From IMG/VR virus record IMGVR_UViG_3300010938_000110, positions 1-29,636 of that record: a DNA stretch of 29,636 bases; one strand, written 5' to 3'. This DNA is from a virus. Shown here one piece after another: positions 21,665-29,528 of this stretch (its first letter is position 1; each line of letters begins with the position of its first letter). The position numbers and the translations under genes are program-made. The notes under the pieces are model-generated. The model worked only from the letters and a program-made list of their open reading frames with translations. It had not been told where the DNA came from and did no database searches.

Positions 21665-22963
21665 CTATGGAGTTTCAAGTGCTGCTTTAGCAGTGCTGAA
21701 TGTTCCTTTTACAAAAGCTTTCGTGTGGTTAGATTTGATATAGTGACACGCTCTAATTTCACCTAAGATTGTAACTAAGTTCTTTGTGAAGTCATCGTTT
21801 TCGTAACCAATGGAAAGCGTTACATTCTCTCGCATGTGAACAACTGACTTGGTAAAATCTCCTACCAAAAAGTCGCCCTCTGTCATTCCAATATTTGAAA
21901 TGATTGGCAAGCCTTTAATCGTATTACCACCAGCAGTTAAGAATGGAGGCAATAGATAGCGGTCTTCAGCATCTTTCGTCAAATCCATTGCGGCTACATC
22001 AGAAGGGTGCATAACTATATAATTTGGCACAAATGGGCCATTAGGTGTTGCAGTTTCAATTTGGTTTATTGCAACTCGAATTACATCAAAGTTATTTGCA
22101 TTGTTAATTGTAGCTGCAAATGAGCCTGCAGAAAATGAAGTTGCAAACGACATAATTCCTGCAAGGTTTGGAGAAATACCATCGCCTTTTAAAATCTGTT
22201 CATCAAGTTTCAGCAGTAGTAATTCAACAATTTCCCTGCGAATTTCACCTTCAATAAATGCAACATCGTCAAGCATTTCTTTAGAAACTTTAATGTAGTA
22301 TGTTATCTTTTCAACATCACATTTTGATTCTACTAAGTCAAAATCGCCTTGAGTTTTTGCAGACCCTTCTGCTGTTGTTCCTGCTGCTCCGGGGTCTGGA
22401 TTCTTCTGTTCAACCCATTGAACGATATTTTTAACCGTAGTTGCCATTGATACAAGTTGCTGAATGAATGGCATTCTGCGAACAACACGAGTAAGGCCGG
22501 GTAAGTAATCTGAAAGAGTAAATGGAGTTCCACCACCAACACCACTGATATTTCCAGTAGTCATTGTGGCAGCAGCTTTAACTTCAAGTTCAGCGTTTCT
22601 GATTTTCTTCGCTTTAATTTCAGAAAGTTGTCCCTTTCGATTCATTTCATACAACGCATGAATTAAAGCATCGCCTAAATTCTTCCGTTTTAATTCTTCT
22701 ATTTTGCCCTCTTCTTTAAGCGACTTAATGTCAAGACCAATCTTTTCTAAATCGTCTTTAAGCTTTACTATTTCCTCTTGTGTAGAAGCGGCTTTCAGTT
22801 TTTCGTTTAATGAATGTATTTGCTCTTTCAAGCCTGTTATGTCTTTATTTTCGTCAAGTTTCTTTTGAACTTCTGACTTAATTACTTTTAAAAAGGCTTC
22901 CTGCTCTTTTGTCAAGCCTCCGCCTTCATTAACTTCTGGGCTTCTTTGGATATGAGTGTTCAT
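21665..22963 (-). CDS. Major capsid protein, HK97 fold
   Basis: A 432-residue protein. The first ~110 residues are a charged coiled coil (LTKEQEAFLKVIKSEVQKKL onwards), as in the scaffolding delta domain that the prohead protease removes in HK97-type phages. The capsid domain follows from about 140, with VVRRMPFIQQLVSMATTVKN, then LLLLKLDEQILKGDG and PNYIVMHPSDVAAMDLTKDA, all typical of the family. Length and order (portal, protease, capsid) agree. It is a single-gene unit with its own promoter, a leader with duplicated hairpins and a strong terminator. Confidence 0.95.
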   Translation of the reverse strand: MNTHIQRSPEVNEGGGLTKEQEAFLKVIKSEVQKKLDENKDITGLKEQIHSLNEKLKAASTQEEIVKLKDDLEKIGLDIKSLKEEGKIEELKRKNLGDALIHALYEMNRKGQLSEIKAKKIRNAELEVKAAATMTTGNISGVGGGTPFTLSDYLPGLTRVVRRMPFIQQLVSMATTVKNIVQWVEQKNPDPGAAGTTAEGSAKTQGDFDLVESKCDVEKITYYIKVSKEMLDDVAFIEGEIRREIVELLLLKLDEQILKGDGISPNLAGIMSFATSFSAGSFAATINNANNFDVIRVAINQIETATPNGPFVPNYIVMHPSDVAAMDLTKDAEDRYLLPPFLTAGGNTIKGLPIISNIGMTEGDFLVGDFTKSVVHMRENVTLSIGYENDDFTKNLVTILGEIRACHYIKSNHTKAFVKGTFSTAKAALETP

Positions 22964-23002
22964 AATTGTTTTTTTTAAATATTAAACTTTGATTTTTTTT
23001 CT

Positions 23003-23050
23003 GCGACCCCGAAAGGTGCTAAAAATATTAAAGCGGCCTCGAAAGGTGCT
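23003..23050 (-). promoter_or_regulatory. Duplicated hairpins in capsid gene leader
   Basis: GCGACCCCGAAAGGTGCT (23003-23020) and GCGGCCTCGAAAGGTGCT (23033-23050) agree in 16 of 18 bases, with a period of 30. In the mRNA each copy can form a small hairpin around a UUCG-type loop (ACCU-UUCG-GGGU and CCU-UUCG-AGG). They may stabilise the capsid mRNA or bind a regulator. Confidence 0.6.
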
Positions 23051-23058
23051 TGCGAATA

Positions 23059-23066
23059 CAAAATTA
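23059..23066 (-). promoter_or_regulatory. Promoter box of capsid gene
   Basis: TAATTTTG (23066-23059) fits TAnnTTTG. The transcript would start near 23052, giving a leader of about 90 bases, longer than for other promoters here, that contains both hairpins. Confidence 0.55.
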
Positions 23067-23078
23067 AAAACAAATAAT

Positions 23079-23912
23079 TTAATCTAAATTAAAGTTATTA
23101 ACAAACACTTGGTTTATTAGTTCTTTCGTAACTTCTCTATTACCAGTTTCTATTTTCGATTTGTTAATAATTAATTCATCGGGCAAGTTAAATATCATTT
23201 GCTTTAATTGCGCTATCTGAAGTTCAAAAATGTGCATCATATCATCAGATTGCGAACCGTGTTTTAATGTATATTGAAGTTTATTTATCTTTTCATATAT
23301 CGCCCTTTTAAAATCTTCTGGCTTGTTGGATTTAGTTTTGATTCCAATCATCGGAGTAAATTCATTAGAACCAAATGCTACAGTTGAGCCTTCAAATAGT
23401 TCTATCTCTTTAACTATAAAGACAAAATTACTTTTATCCATTTCTTCCTTATTAATAACTTGGTCGTAAATTTTGCTCCATCCCTTTGCATCTCTTTCAA
23501 TCATCTCTGTATCTATATACCGGAATCCGATTGAATGATTATCATAAATCTTTTCTTGATAATTCTTTAAAGTGTCATTGCCAAGCGTTGTATCACTCAT
23601 TTTAGTTTCAAAATAAATACCTTTGATACCATCTATTTCCCTTTCTTCCAATAAAATTATCTTTCCCGGAAGTTGAGTAAGGTCATGGTTTAAAGCGTGT
23701 TTTATTTTTGCAATAGAATTTGATTTTGGGCCGCGCTCCCGTATAGATTTTTTTGCACTTCCTGGGACTAATATATCTTTATCGTTGTCAATAAAATTAA
23801 ATGTATTAAAAAAGCCTGTCACAATTCGACCTGATGTATCTACATCCTTAATAGCTCCTTGAGTTAATGCAAAATCTTTTGTCGAGTAAAATGTTTTTTT
23901 ATCAACTTTCAT
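23079..23912 (-). CDS. Prohead protease (HK97/U35 type)
   Basis: A 277-residue serine protease that trims the capsid scaffold. Motifs are GFFNTFNFIDNDKDILVPGS (about 33-52), the catalytic His in ALNHDLTQLPGKI (about residue 77) and the catalytic Ser in NHSIGFRYID (about residue 127). A C-terminal extension past the protease domain is Lys-rich and helical and may act as scaffold. It lies directly upstream of the capsid gene. The start overlaps the stop of the 41-residue gene (ATGA). Confidence 0.93.
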   Translation of the reverse strand: MKVDKKTFYSTKDFALTQGAIKDVDTSGRIVTGFFNTFNFIDNDKDILVPGSAKKSIRERGPKSNSIAKIKHALNHDLTQLPGKIILLEEREIDGIKGIYFETKMSDTTLGNDTLKNYQEKIYDNHSIGFRYIDTEMIERDAKGWSKIYDQVINKEEMDKSNFVFIVKEIELFEGSTVAFGSNEFTPMIGIKTKSNKPEDFKRAIYEKINKLQYTLKHGSQSDDMMHIFELQIAQLKQMIFNLPDELIINKSKIETGNREVTKELINQVFVNNFNLD

Positions 23913-24034
23913 TTTGTTATAATATTAGTTAGTGGTTTTATATTTCTATTTTTAACCTTTTTAGATTCTTTAATCTTCTTTTTTTGTTTACGCAAAGCAG
24001 CCAATATTTTTATTCTTTCACTTTCTATTCTCAT
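23909..24034 (-). CDS. Small highly basic protein, 41 residues
   Basis: An open frame fills the space between two genes, with ATGA overlaps on both sides, which strongly supports it as coding. The peptide is extremely Lys/Arg-rich (RIKILAALRKQKKKIKESKK) and should be helical. It might bind DNA or act as a scaffold-like helper next to the prohead protease. Function unknown. Confidence 0.62.
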   Translation of the reverse strand: MRIESERIKILAALRKQKKKIKESKKVKNRNIKPLTNIITK

Positions 24035-24336
24035 AATAATGATAATATTTTAGAATATAAATCTTCGATACTTTGTATTGTTTCACCATTAACCCTCTCT
24101 ATTGGGTAATATAAAACAGAGCCATCTAAAATATGCGTAAGCAAATATATAGGCTGATTATTGTTGTCAAAAATCTCAACGTGTTTATCGTCATTTCTAC
24201 CAACTAACGATATACTCGAAATAAAATCTTTTCGTAAGTGTTTTTTTATTGTTTCGGATTTTTTCGCAACATATAAATCATTTAATGTAATTGTGAAAAA
24301 CCCTGCCTTTTCTGTGTCATCTATGGTTATTAGCAT
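24031..24336 (-). CDS. Unknown protein in head operon, 101 residues
   Basis: A soluble protein starting MLITIDDTEKAGFFTITLND. Basic residues cluster around SETIKKHLRKDF, a strand-rich middle follows (KHVEIFDNNNQPIYLL), and the C terminus is acidic and helical. Located between the surface-type protein and the basic peptide upstream of the protease. Possibly a head accessory protein; family not recognised. Confidence 0.65.
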   Translation of the reverse strand: MLITIDDTEKAGFFTITLNDLYVAKKSETIKKHLRKDFISSISLVGRNDDKHVEIFDNNNQPIYLLTHILDGSVLYYPIERVNGETIQSIEDLYSKILSLL

Positions 24337-24355
24337 ATTATTTATTTTTTATTTT

Positions 24356-25066
24356 TTATTCTTCTACCCATTGTACAAATATATCAAAATTAGAACCTGC
24401 TATTGTAGCACCATTCAGATTAATAGAAATTGATTCATTACTTGTTAACAATAAAGGCTGTTTATCCGTTTCTGAAAAATTAAATTTCAAAGGCATATTA
24501 AAAGCTGTCGTTGTAGCAGGCATAAAAAGCTTTGAAGCCGCAATAATACCTACCAATGTTCCAAGTATTGGATTTGTTGTGTAATATACTACAGTGGCAT
24601 CAGAACTACTATCGCTACTGTCAAATGGCACATTAGTTAACGATATTGATGCTCCACTATTTAAAGTTGAACGCTTTACTAAGTGAACACTTATATTTGC
24701 TGCAGTTGACCTTAAACCGGAAATTGTAAAGGATACAATTTTTATTTTTTTATTTGCGCTACCAGAAATTGTAAAAACATCTGTAGCTGCTGGTGCTACT
24801 GTAAGACCTGAAATAGCTGCTCCATAAGTTGCCTTCTTTTTAATCATCCCTGTTACTATATCAACTAATTCACTTAATTGGCTTGTAACAGGCGATGTTA
24901 TTTCAGAATAGTTATATTCATTTAAACCACTATTATCTATGATTCTTAATTTAGTGCCTAAAAGAGACTCTACCCTTACAATAGTGTTCTTTTGTATATA
25001 TTTGGAAATGCCATCTGTTGTAATTTCAACAAAATCTAATTTATCGTTAATTTGAATGTTTGCCAT
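24356..25066 (-). CDS. Putative virion surface protein (head fibre/decoration type)
   Basis: A 236-residue protein. The short N-terminal domain (about 1-75) is followed by a beta-sandwich-like domain of a type common on phage virions, with KIKIVSFTISGLRSTAANIS, then VHLVKRSTLNSG and a final ISINLNGATIAGSN to FDIFVQWVEE. The domain resembles proteins often annotated as structural in Bacteroidota and other phages. Its place between portal and protease suggests a head decoration or head fibre rather than a tail part. No enzyme motif. Confidence 0.65.
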   Translation of the reverse strand: MANIQINDKLDFVEITTDGISKYIQKNTIVRVESLLGTKLRIIDNSGLNEYNYSEITSPVTSQLSELVDIVTGMIKKKATYGAAISGLTVAPAATDVFTISGSANKKIKIVSFTISGLRSTAANISVHLVKRSTLNSGASISLTNVPFDSSDSSSDATVVYYTTNPILGTLVGIIAASKLFMPATTTAFNMPLKFNFSETDKQPLLLTSNESISINLNGATIAGSNFDIFVQWVEE

Positions 25067-25069
25067 ATT

Positions 25070-25283
25070 TTAATTTAATTTTTTCCAGATTATTTTTACT
25101 TTGTGAAAAATTTTATTACCGAATTCATCTATGCCAAAACTAAATCTATCTTGCCCATTTATATATGCATTTAGATGTGCTTTTTCAAATGCTTTTTCTT
25201 CTTCGGTAATAAAATTTTCTGTTTTACCACCAAATAATCTTGCCCATTTTTTAGGTTTTTTTTTTATTTAAAATCCCAAACAT
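25070..25283 (-). CDS. Small gene interrupted at an A10 run (frameshift)
   Basis: ATG 25283 overlaps the portal stop (TAATG), a convincing coupled start. The frame MFGILNKKK runs into ten A (25265-25256) and stops almost at once. If one A is skipped, it continues for 60 codons to TAA at 25072-25070 as KPKKWARLFGG, then FITEEEKAFEKAHLNAYING and FSFGIDEFGNKIFHKVKIIW, giving a 70-residue product. The second part has no start codon of its own. A sequencing error in the homopolymer, a real mutation, or slippage at the A run are all possible. The AYINGQDRFSFG pattern resembles small proteins found in this position in related phages. Confidence 0.6.
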
Positions 25284-26716
25284 TAATCTATTGCTTCTTT
25301 TATTACACTTGTTATCATTGAAGATGCTATAGTAGCATCATAGCCGTATTGGTTTATTAGCACATTAATAGCAGTTTGTCTATCCATATTTCCATTGCTT
25401 ACAGCTTCATTTAAATCAATTATGCCTTGTGTTCCGCCTACTGTTGACCGTAGTTCTATTTGGGCATTTCTAATTTTATCTTCAGTACTTTGAACATCTT
25501 CTTGAGCTTTAAACTCATAACCCATTTCTATTGCAAATTGTTCTTTAGTTATGATTCCATCGGTAAACAACATGTTCAGCCGTTCTGTTTTTATTTTTTT
25601 TGTTTCTTCTTCCTGTTTTTTATCTTCTTGCATAACAGCAAGCCAACTATAATCAGCAAACAATTCTAATCCATCATTTTGTAATCCGAACTGATTTGTA
25701 AATGTGCGCATTAGCAAATCTGCTTCAGGCTGTATAGTGTTTTGATATGTTTGCTTTAATGCTTCTTTTTGATTTTCAAAAGTTGCGCCTTTTGTGCTTG
25801 GGAAAATATCTCTTGACAAACCATAAGCAGAACATAATGCTTGAAAGTCATCTTCAATTTCCTCAAACAACATCAAATCTTTTGTCGGATAGCCCATAGG
25901 TGTCCATGTTACATTTGCTGTAGTTATAATCCATCGCATTTGGTTATCGAAAATTCCGTATTTATTTTCCCTGTAACTTTTTTCTATTCTTTTTCTTTCC
26001 TCTTCTCCTAATGGTATTCCACCATCAGCATCTTTACTTTGATTTGAAATAATGCCTAAAGCCCCTTTCTCATTTATTAAAATGTTTCTCGTCTTTATTG
26101 CCCCTTGCATATTAGAAATGTTTAAACAAAGAGATTCTAATTTTGACTTTGCGACAAAATAATTTTCACTTACTCCTTGCGATACATGTATAATATCATC
26201 CACATCAAAAATTTTTACATAGTCTGCCTTTTCAAATCTATATTCTTTTATTATCCCTTCAAGTTGATATTGTTCAAATAGTTTTCCAGACGGTATAACT
26301 TGCATACCATCTGGTGGCAAATTCCAAAGCACCTTTGTTTGGTTAATTCCTTTAAGTTTATATATAAAAGCATTTGCATATATATCTTTATAAATAGAAA
26401 TCTGTGAAATAAAATCCTCTTGATTTTGTAAAGGATTTGGTTGTTTAAATAATTCTAAAATTTTATGTTCAGATATTATTTCACCTGTTTTTTTATTGCG
26501 CAACTTTATATCCATGTTCTTAAACATATCTGCCTTTTTATCAATAACAGCACGAACATAAGGCGAACTACAATAGACAGCCATTAAATCTGACATATCT
26601 ATTAGAATGGGCATTTGCCCATTTAAAAAAAAATTTGAACGTAAAGCGTAAAATGGTGGATTCTCATTTAGGAATACTCTGAAAAATCTCGAAAACCAAT
26701 TACCAAATCTATTCAT
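25283..26716 (-). CDS. Portal protein (HK97 family type)
   Basis: A 477-residue protein that forms the DNA entry ring at one capsid vertex. Family patterns are SPYVRAVIDKKADMFKNMDI at about 45-64, ILELFKQPNPLQ at about 80-91, the central NLPPDGMQVIPSG, and CSAYGLSRDIFPSTKGATF at about 295-315. The C terminus is helical and charged. ATG 26716 was chosen because the frame start at 26734 falls inside the promoter box (26732-26739). It follows the terminase genes and heads the portal-protease operon. Confidence 0.92.
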   Translation of the reverse strand: MNRFGNWFSRFFRVFLNENPPFYALRSNFFLNGQMPILIDMSDLMAVYCSSPYVRAVIDKKADMFKNMDIKLRNKKTGEIISEHKILELFKQPNPLQNQEDFISQISIYKDIYANAFIYKLKGINQTKVLWNLPPDGMQVIPSGKLFEQYQLEGIIKEYRFEKADYVKIFDVDDIIHVSQGVSENYFVAKSKLESLCLNISNMQGAIKTRNILINEKGALGIISNQSKDADGGIPLGEEERKRIEKSYRENKYGIFDNQMRWIITTANVTWTPMGYPTKDLMLFEEIEDDFQALCSAYGLSRDIFPSTKGATFENQKEALKQTYQNTIQPEADLLMRTFTNQFGLQNDGLELFADYSWLAVMQEDKKQEEETKKIKTERLNMLFTDGIITKEQFAIEMGYEFKAQEDVQSTEDKIRNAQIELRSTVGGTQGIIDLNEAVSNGNMDRQTAINVLINQYGYDATIASSMITSVIKEAID

Positions 26717-26731
26717 CAAAATTATTTTATG

Positions 26732-26739
26732 CAAATATA
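26732..26739 (-). promoter_or_regulatory. Promoter box of portal operon
   Basis: TATATTTG (26739-26732) lies 15 bases before ATG 26716. It overlaps the end of the preceding intergenic space and gives a short leader. Confidence 0.62.
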
Positions 26740-26748
26740 TAAAATAAA

Positions 26749-26952
26749 CTAAAATAACTTAAACTTATTAACAACTGCTGCTATAAGTCTTGAGGTGTAT
26801 TTGTTTTCGCAAGAACTACATATATTTGATTTACATAGGTTGCAGTAATAAACCTTTTTTTTATTCGCATCTTTTCTTAAGATAAAGCACACATCGCACT
26901 TGGCTTCTATCCAAACTTTCTTATTACCATTATTGAAGTTACAACAACTCAT
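26749..26952 (-). CDS. Small zinc-binding protein between terminase and portal
   Basis: A 67-residue Cys-rich protein. CDVC (about 19-22), CNLC (37-40) and CSSC (45-48) are three CxxC pairs with basic residues between them, a pattern for two zinc sites as in treble-clef, B-box-like or ribbon folds. An additional CC lies near the start. The start overlaps the terminase stop by four bases (ATGA). It may help terminase or another nucleic-acid process; the role is unknown. Confidence 0.72.
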   Translation of the reverse strand: MSCCNFNNGNKKVWIEAKCDVCFILRKDANKKKVYYCNLCKSNICSSCENKYTSRLIAAVVNKFKLF

Positions 26953-28211
26953 CTAAACAAATTCGGCATAAATGAATGAATGAATTTTGCTAAACCAGAA
27001 ATACTATCTGGGGCATCATCGTGTTTTGACGTTCCATCTTTTAAATAATCAAACAATTCACGCATAAATTTATCATAATCGCTTCCCGGTATTATATCTT
27101 TATCTTCTAAAAAATAAAAATACTCTTTTATAAAAGCATATTCCAAAATAATTCTTGAATGTTTATTCGCAGTGTTACTTACTTTTAAAACTTTTTCAGG
27201 TGAAACTTTTTCTCGCAAAGATTTTATAAATATGCTACCTTGATTGTTTGATTCTACACGCAAATAATTTATTTTTAAATCCCGCATCGCTGCTACTGTT
27301 CTTGGCATAGTAATATCAATATTATCTTTTGTAAAAATAATATCAGTTATAAATACTTTATTCTTAAATAATCTTGCTATCGGCATAGCAAATGAATCAT
27401 CGCCTTCATCAGCTATATCTGCATAGGCTAATGTCGCTTCAAGCCCTTCCTCTTTATAGTCGGATTTGCTAAACCTTTTTAAATCAGAACGTCTAAATAA
27501 TGTACCCTCAGCTTCCATCTTCCACCCACCTATTATTTCATGATAATATCTTTGTTTATCTTCGAGCTTTATCTTTTCTATTGCCTCAATAAAACTATCC
27601 GAAAGGTTTTCTTTATTATCGAGATAGCTTAAATGTATATGTTCAACTTCAGGGTGCGTGCTTATTGGTACTTTATAACTATCAATTTCAATAAATTTAT
27701 GTGTGTTTTCAAAAAACCTACTCCAAATCCAATGGTCTTTTACTGTTGGGTTTATAACTATTATAATTCTATTTTGTTTCTCTTTATTTCTTACACTTAA
27801 ATCTATTTTATCAAATGTTCGCTCGTCAATTAACTCTTCAGCTTCATCAATTACCCATGTAGTTATGCCCTGCAATGATTTTAAATTAGCTGTTTGAATA
27901 CCAGAGCTTGTCTTTATTCCACGAAATAATATCTCACTTCCAGTATTTATCTTTTTTATATCAGTAGATGAAATAATAAATTCACTTACTATATTTAATA
28001 ATTCAAGCTTCTGTTTAAATTCCGGTATTATGGAAATTTCAGCAGATGTCATTGTGTAGCGTGTAAATAGAATGCGATGACCTGCCTCATACGTTAAAAG
28101 AGTAAGAAATGTAGATGTGCTAAATGATTTAGATGAACCGCGACCGCCTGTTATAATTATGTAACGCTTTTGTGTTGTAAATAATGGCTTAACCTTTTCA
28201 TTTAATTTCAT
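26949..28211 (-). CDS. terL: Terminase large subunit
   Basis: A 420-residue DNA-packaging motor. The N-terminal ATPase has Walker A GGRGSSKS (residues 22-29) and Walker B with WVIDEAEE (119-126). The C-terminal nuclease has candidate metal ligands Asp265 in YADIAD, Glu320 in LRVESNNQG and Asp398/Asp399 in KHDDAPDS. The pattern is that of PBSX/T4-like Terminase_3 proteins. ATG 28211 is preferred; the longer frame would need a TTG start. It overlaps the small-subunit gene by 14 bases. Confidence 0.95.
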   Translation of the reverse strand: MKLNEKVKPLFTTQKRYIIITGGRGSSKSFSTSTFLTLLTYEAGHRILFTRYTMTSAEISIIPEFKQKLELLNIVSEFIISSTDIKKINTGSEILFRGIKTSSGIQTANLKSLQGITTWVIDEAEELIDERTFDKIDLSVRNKEKQNRIIIVINPTVKDHWIWSRFFENTHKFIEIDSYKVPISTHPEVEHIHLSYLDNKENLSDSFIEAIEKIKLEDKQRYYHEIIGGWKMEAEGTLFRRSDLKRFSKSDYKEEGLEATLAYADIADEGDDSFAMPIARLFKNKVFITDIIFTKDNIDITMPRTVAAMRDLKINYLRVESNNQGSIFIKSLREKVSPEKVLKVSNTANKHSRIILEYAFIKEYFYFLEDKDIIPGSDYDKFMRELFDYLKDGTSKHDDAPDSISGLAKFIHSFMPNLFR

Positions 28212-28620
28212 CAGTATTTGTCTGCACAAAAGTTATAACAGGAATAGATTTGCCATCTGTTGAAGCGTGTTGTATTTGTTGTGTTGCCTTACCATGACTT
28301 CTATCAAGCATACGCTCTAATGTCTCGTAAGCATCTTTGCTTTCTATCAACCGATTTGCAATTATATGAACTAAAATAGGCTGATTTTCATCTTTTGAAA
28401 GATTTTGCAATTCCGCTAATGGTAAATTAAACATAGCTTGAAACGCTTGCCGTACTTGTTCAGGGCTAACTTCATCATAGCCATTTTTTTTAAGCGTTAA
28501 GATTAATTCTTTTACAAGTTTTGGTTTTCTGCCATTCTTGTTTTTAGGTTGGTGTTCAGAACTCCATTGATATTTCTTGCCTTCCTTTGCTAAATTTGCA
28601 TTCCGTTCTTCAATCGTCAT
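28198..28620 (-). CDS. Putative terminase small subunit
   Basis: A 140-residue protein. The start contains YQWSSEHQPKNKNGRKPKLV, a basic GRPK-like N-terminal pattern, and a helical core and LERMLDRSHGKATQQIQ follow (about residues 104-120), the last typical of small phage proteins upstream of the large terminase subunit. ATG 28620 was chosen since the longer frame begins at a TTG inside the promoter box. Position next to terL is the main support for the DNA-recognition role. Confidence 0.75.
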   Translation of the reverse strand: MTIEERNANLAKEGKKYQWSSEHQPKNKNGRKPKLVKELILTLKKNGYDEVSPEQVRQAFQAMFNLPLAELQNLSKDENQPILVHIIANRLIESKDAYETLERMLDRSHGKATQQIQHASTDGKSIPVITFVQTNTDEIK

Positions 28621-28627
28621 ATTACGT

Positions 28628-28813
28628 TTAAATAGCGTTTTCGTTTGCAAATATAAAACTTTTTTTTGAGTTTTTAACTGTTTGGTTTGTGATTAGTTTG
28701 TCTGAATCTAACTGTTTAAGTTTAGCGATTAAAACTTTTGTGTACAAATCTATATTAAAATTATCCCAGCCTTTAATAAAATGAATAATTGGTTTCATTT
28801 GTTTTGATTTCAT
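28628..28813 (-). CDS. Small unknown protein upstream of terminase
   Basis: A 61-residue basic protein with FIKGWDNFNIDLYTKVLIAK as its clearest stretch. It overlaps the previous gene by about 40 bases in another frame; an internal ATG at 28798 would shorten the overlap. Its end covers the terminase promoter box. No family recognised. Confidence 0.45.
   Translation of the reverse strand: MKSKQMKPIIHFIKGWDNFNIDLYTKVLIAKLKQLDSDKLITNQTVKNSKKSFIFANENAI
28648..28655 (-). promoter_or_regulatory. Promoter box of terminase operon
   Basis: TATATTTG (28655-28648) lies 27 bases before ATG 28620 and within the end of the upstream small gene. It marks the start of the packaging genes. Confidence 0.62.
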
Positions 28814-29042
28814 TTTTTATGTTTTTGATTTTTTTTTCTATTTCCTTTATTTCATTAATTAATTTTTCGATTTGAAAGTAAGAATTTTTTTCATTTTCGA
28901 GAAATTGTATAATTCCTTTCTGGTATTTTTTCCAAAAAATTAATCTTTCATTTATGGTTAATTCATCATAAGGCTTTAAGGCTGTTGTTTTTCTTTTCTT
29001 GTTTTCCATAATATAAAGTTGCTTTTCTGAAAAATCGCTCAT
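28773..29042 (-). CDS. Small coiled-coil protein, 89 residues
   Basis: Lys/Glu/Asn-rich helical protein; the second half, with KLINEIKEIEKKIKNIKNEI, is a predicted coiled coil. ATG 29042 was chosen because it overlaps the stop of a 23-residue frame (ATGA); a start at 29057 is also possible. Pattern and position suggest a minor phage protein of unknown function. Confidence 0.55.
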   Translation of the reverse strand: MSDFSEKQLYIMENKKRKTTALKPYDELTINERLIFWKKYQKGIIQFLENEKNSYFQIEKLINEIKEIEKKIKNIKNEIKTNETNYSFY

Positions 29043-29110
29043 ATTGTTGTTTTGCAATGAAAAAGTTTTACTTCATCCTGCATCTTAATTCTAAATTCCT
29101 TTGGTGTCAT
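29039..29110 (-). CDS. Possible 23-residue peptide gene
   Basis: A very short frame beginning MTPKEFRIKMQDEVK is coupled by ATGA overlap to the coiled-coil gene. It may be a leader peptide or a remnant. Its length makes the call weak, and the junction is the only support. Confidence 0.3.
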   Translation of the reverse strand: MTPKEFRIKMQDEVKLFHCKTTI

Positions 29111-29141
29111 TTTGTTTGTTTTATTTAGTTACTATTTTTAA

Positions 29142-29181
29142 TCCGCAAAAAAACTTCTCTAAGCCCCGAATCGTTATACGC
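29142..29181 (-). repeat. Half-site resembling a cassette-end arm
   Basis: On the minus strand GCGTATAAC (29181-29173) is followed by GATTCGGGGCTTAGAGAAG, resembling the first arms of the sites at 1-60 (AACGCATCGGGGGCTTATG). The matching second arm is not found next to it. On plus, ATAACATCGGG at 1931-1941 shows partial likeness, which would fit a site split by the phage region. Weak evidence. Confidence 0.35.
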
Positions 29182-29196
29182 AATTTGTTTTCATTT

Positions 29197-29475
29197 TTAT
29201 AGATTAAAAACGTGGTTAAGTTGTTCTTGAATATACCATTGAAGATTGCTTACATCTACATTTGTTTTTTCAATTTTAATCAATTTTTTTGCTTTTGCTT
29301 TTGTTAGCTGCTTTCTTTTGACAAGCCAAGCGTTGGCTATAAAATTAAACGGAACAAATGTTGGTGTCTCGGTTATGTCAAACAGATGTTTCTTTCTGAA
29401 CGCTAATTTTCTGCCCTCAAATTCAAGATAATTAGAATATTGTATCAAGTATATGTTTGGGTTTTCCATGTTCAT
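29197..29475 (-). CDS. Unknown protein, 92 residues
   Basis: A basic soluble protein with ENPNIYLIQYSNYLEFEGRK near the start, an aromatic middle (ETPTFVPFNFIANAWLVKRK) and a Lys-rich segment (KAKAKKLIKIEK). ATG 29475 or the next ATG at 29469 is the likely start. Its reading direction agrees with the phage genes, but it may belong to a cassette-like unit, because the half-site at 29142-29181 follows it. The space 29482-29528 holds no clear promoter. Confidence 0.6.
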   Translation of the reverse strand: MNMENPNIYLIQYSNYLEFEGRKLAFRKKHLFDITETPTFVPFNFIANAWLVKRKQLTKAKAKKLIKIEKTNVDVSNLQWYIQEQLNHVFNL

Positions 29476-29528
29476 TATCAATCATATATGGTTTTACGTG
29501 GAACAAATACAATGTTATAGGAAAGCTG

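Noticed and set aside
22333-22545. Minus-strand 70-codon frame in the capsid gene
   Set aside because: It lies inside the capsid gene in another frame without a start context or neighbours.
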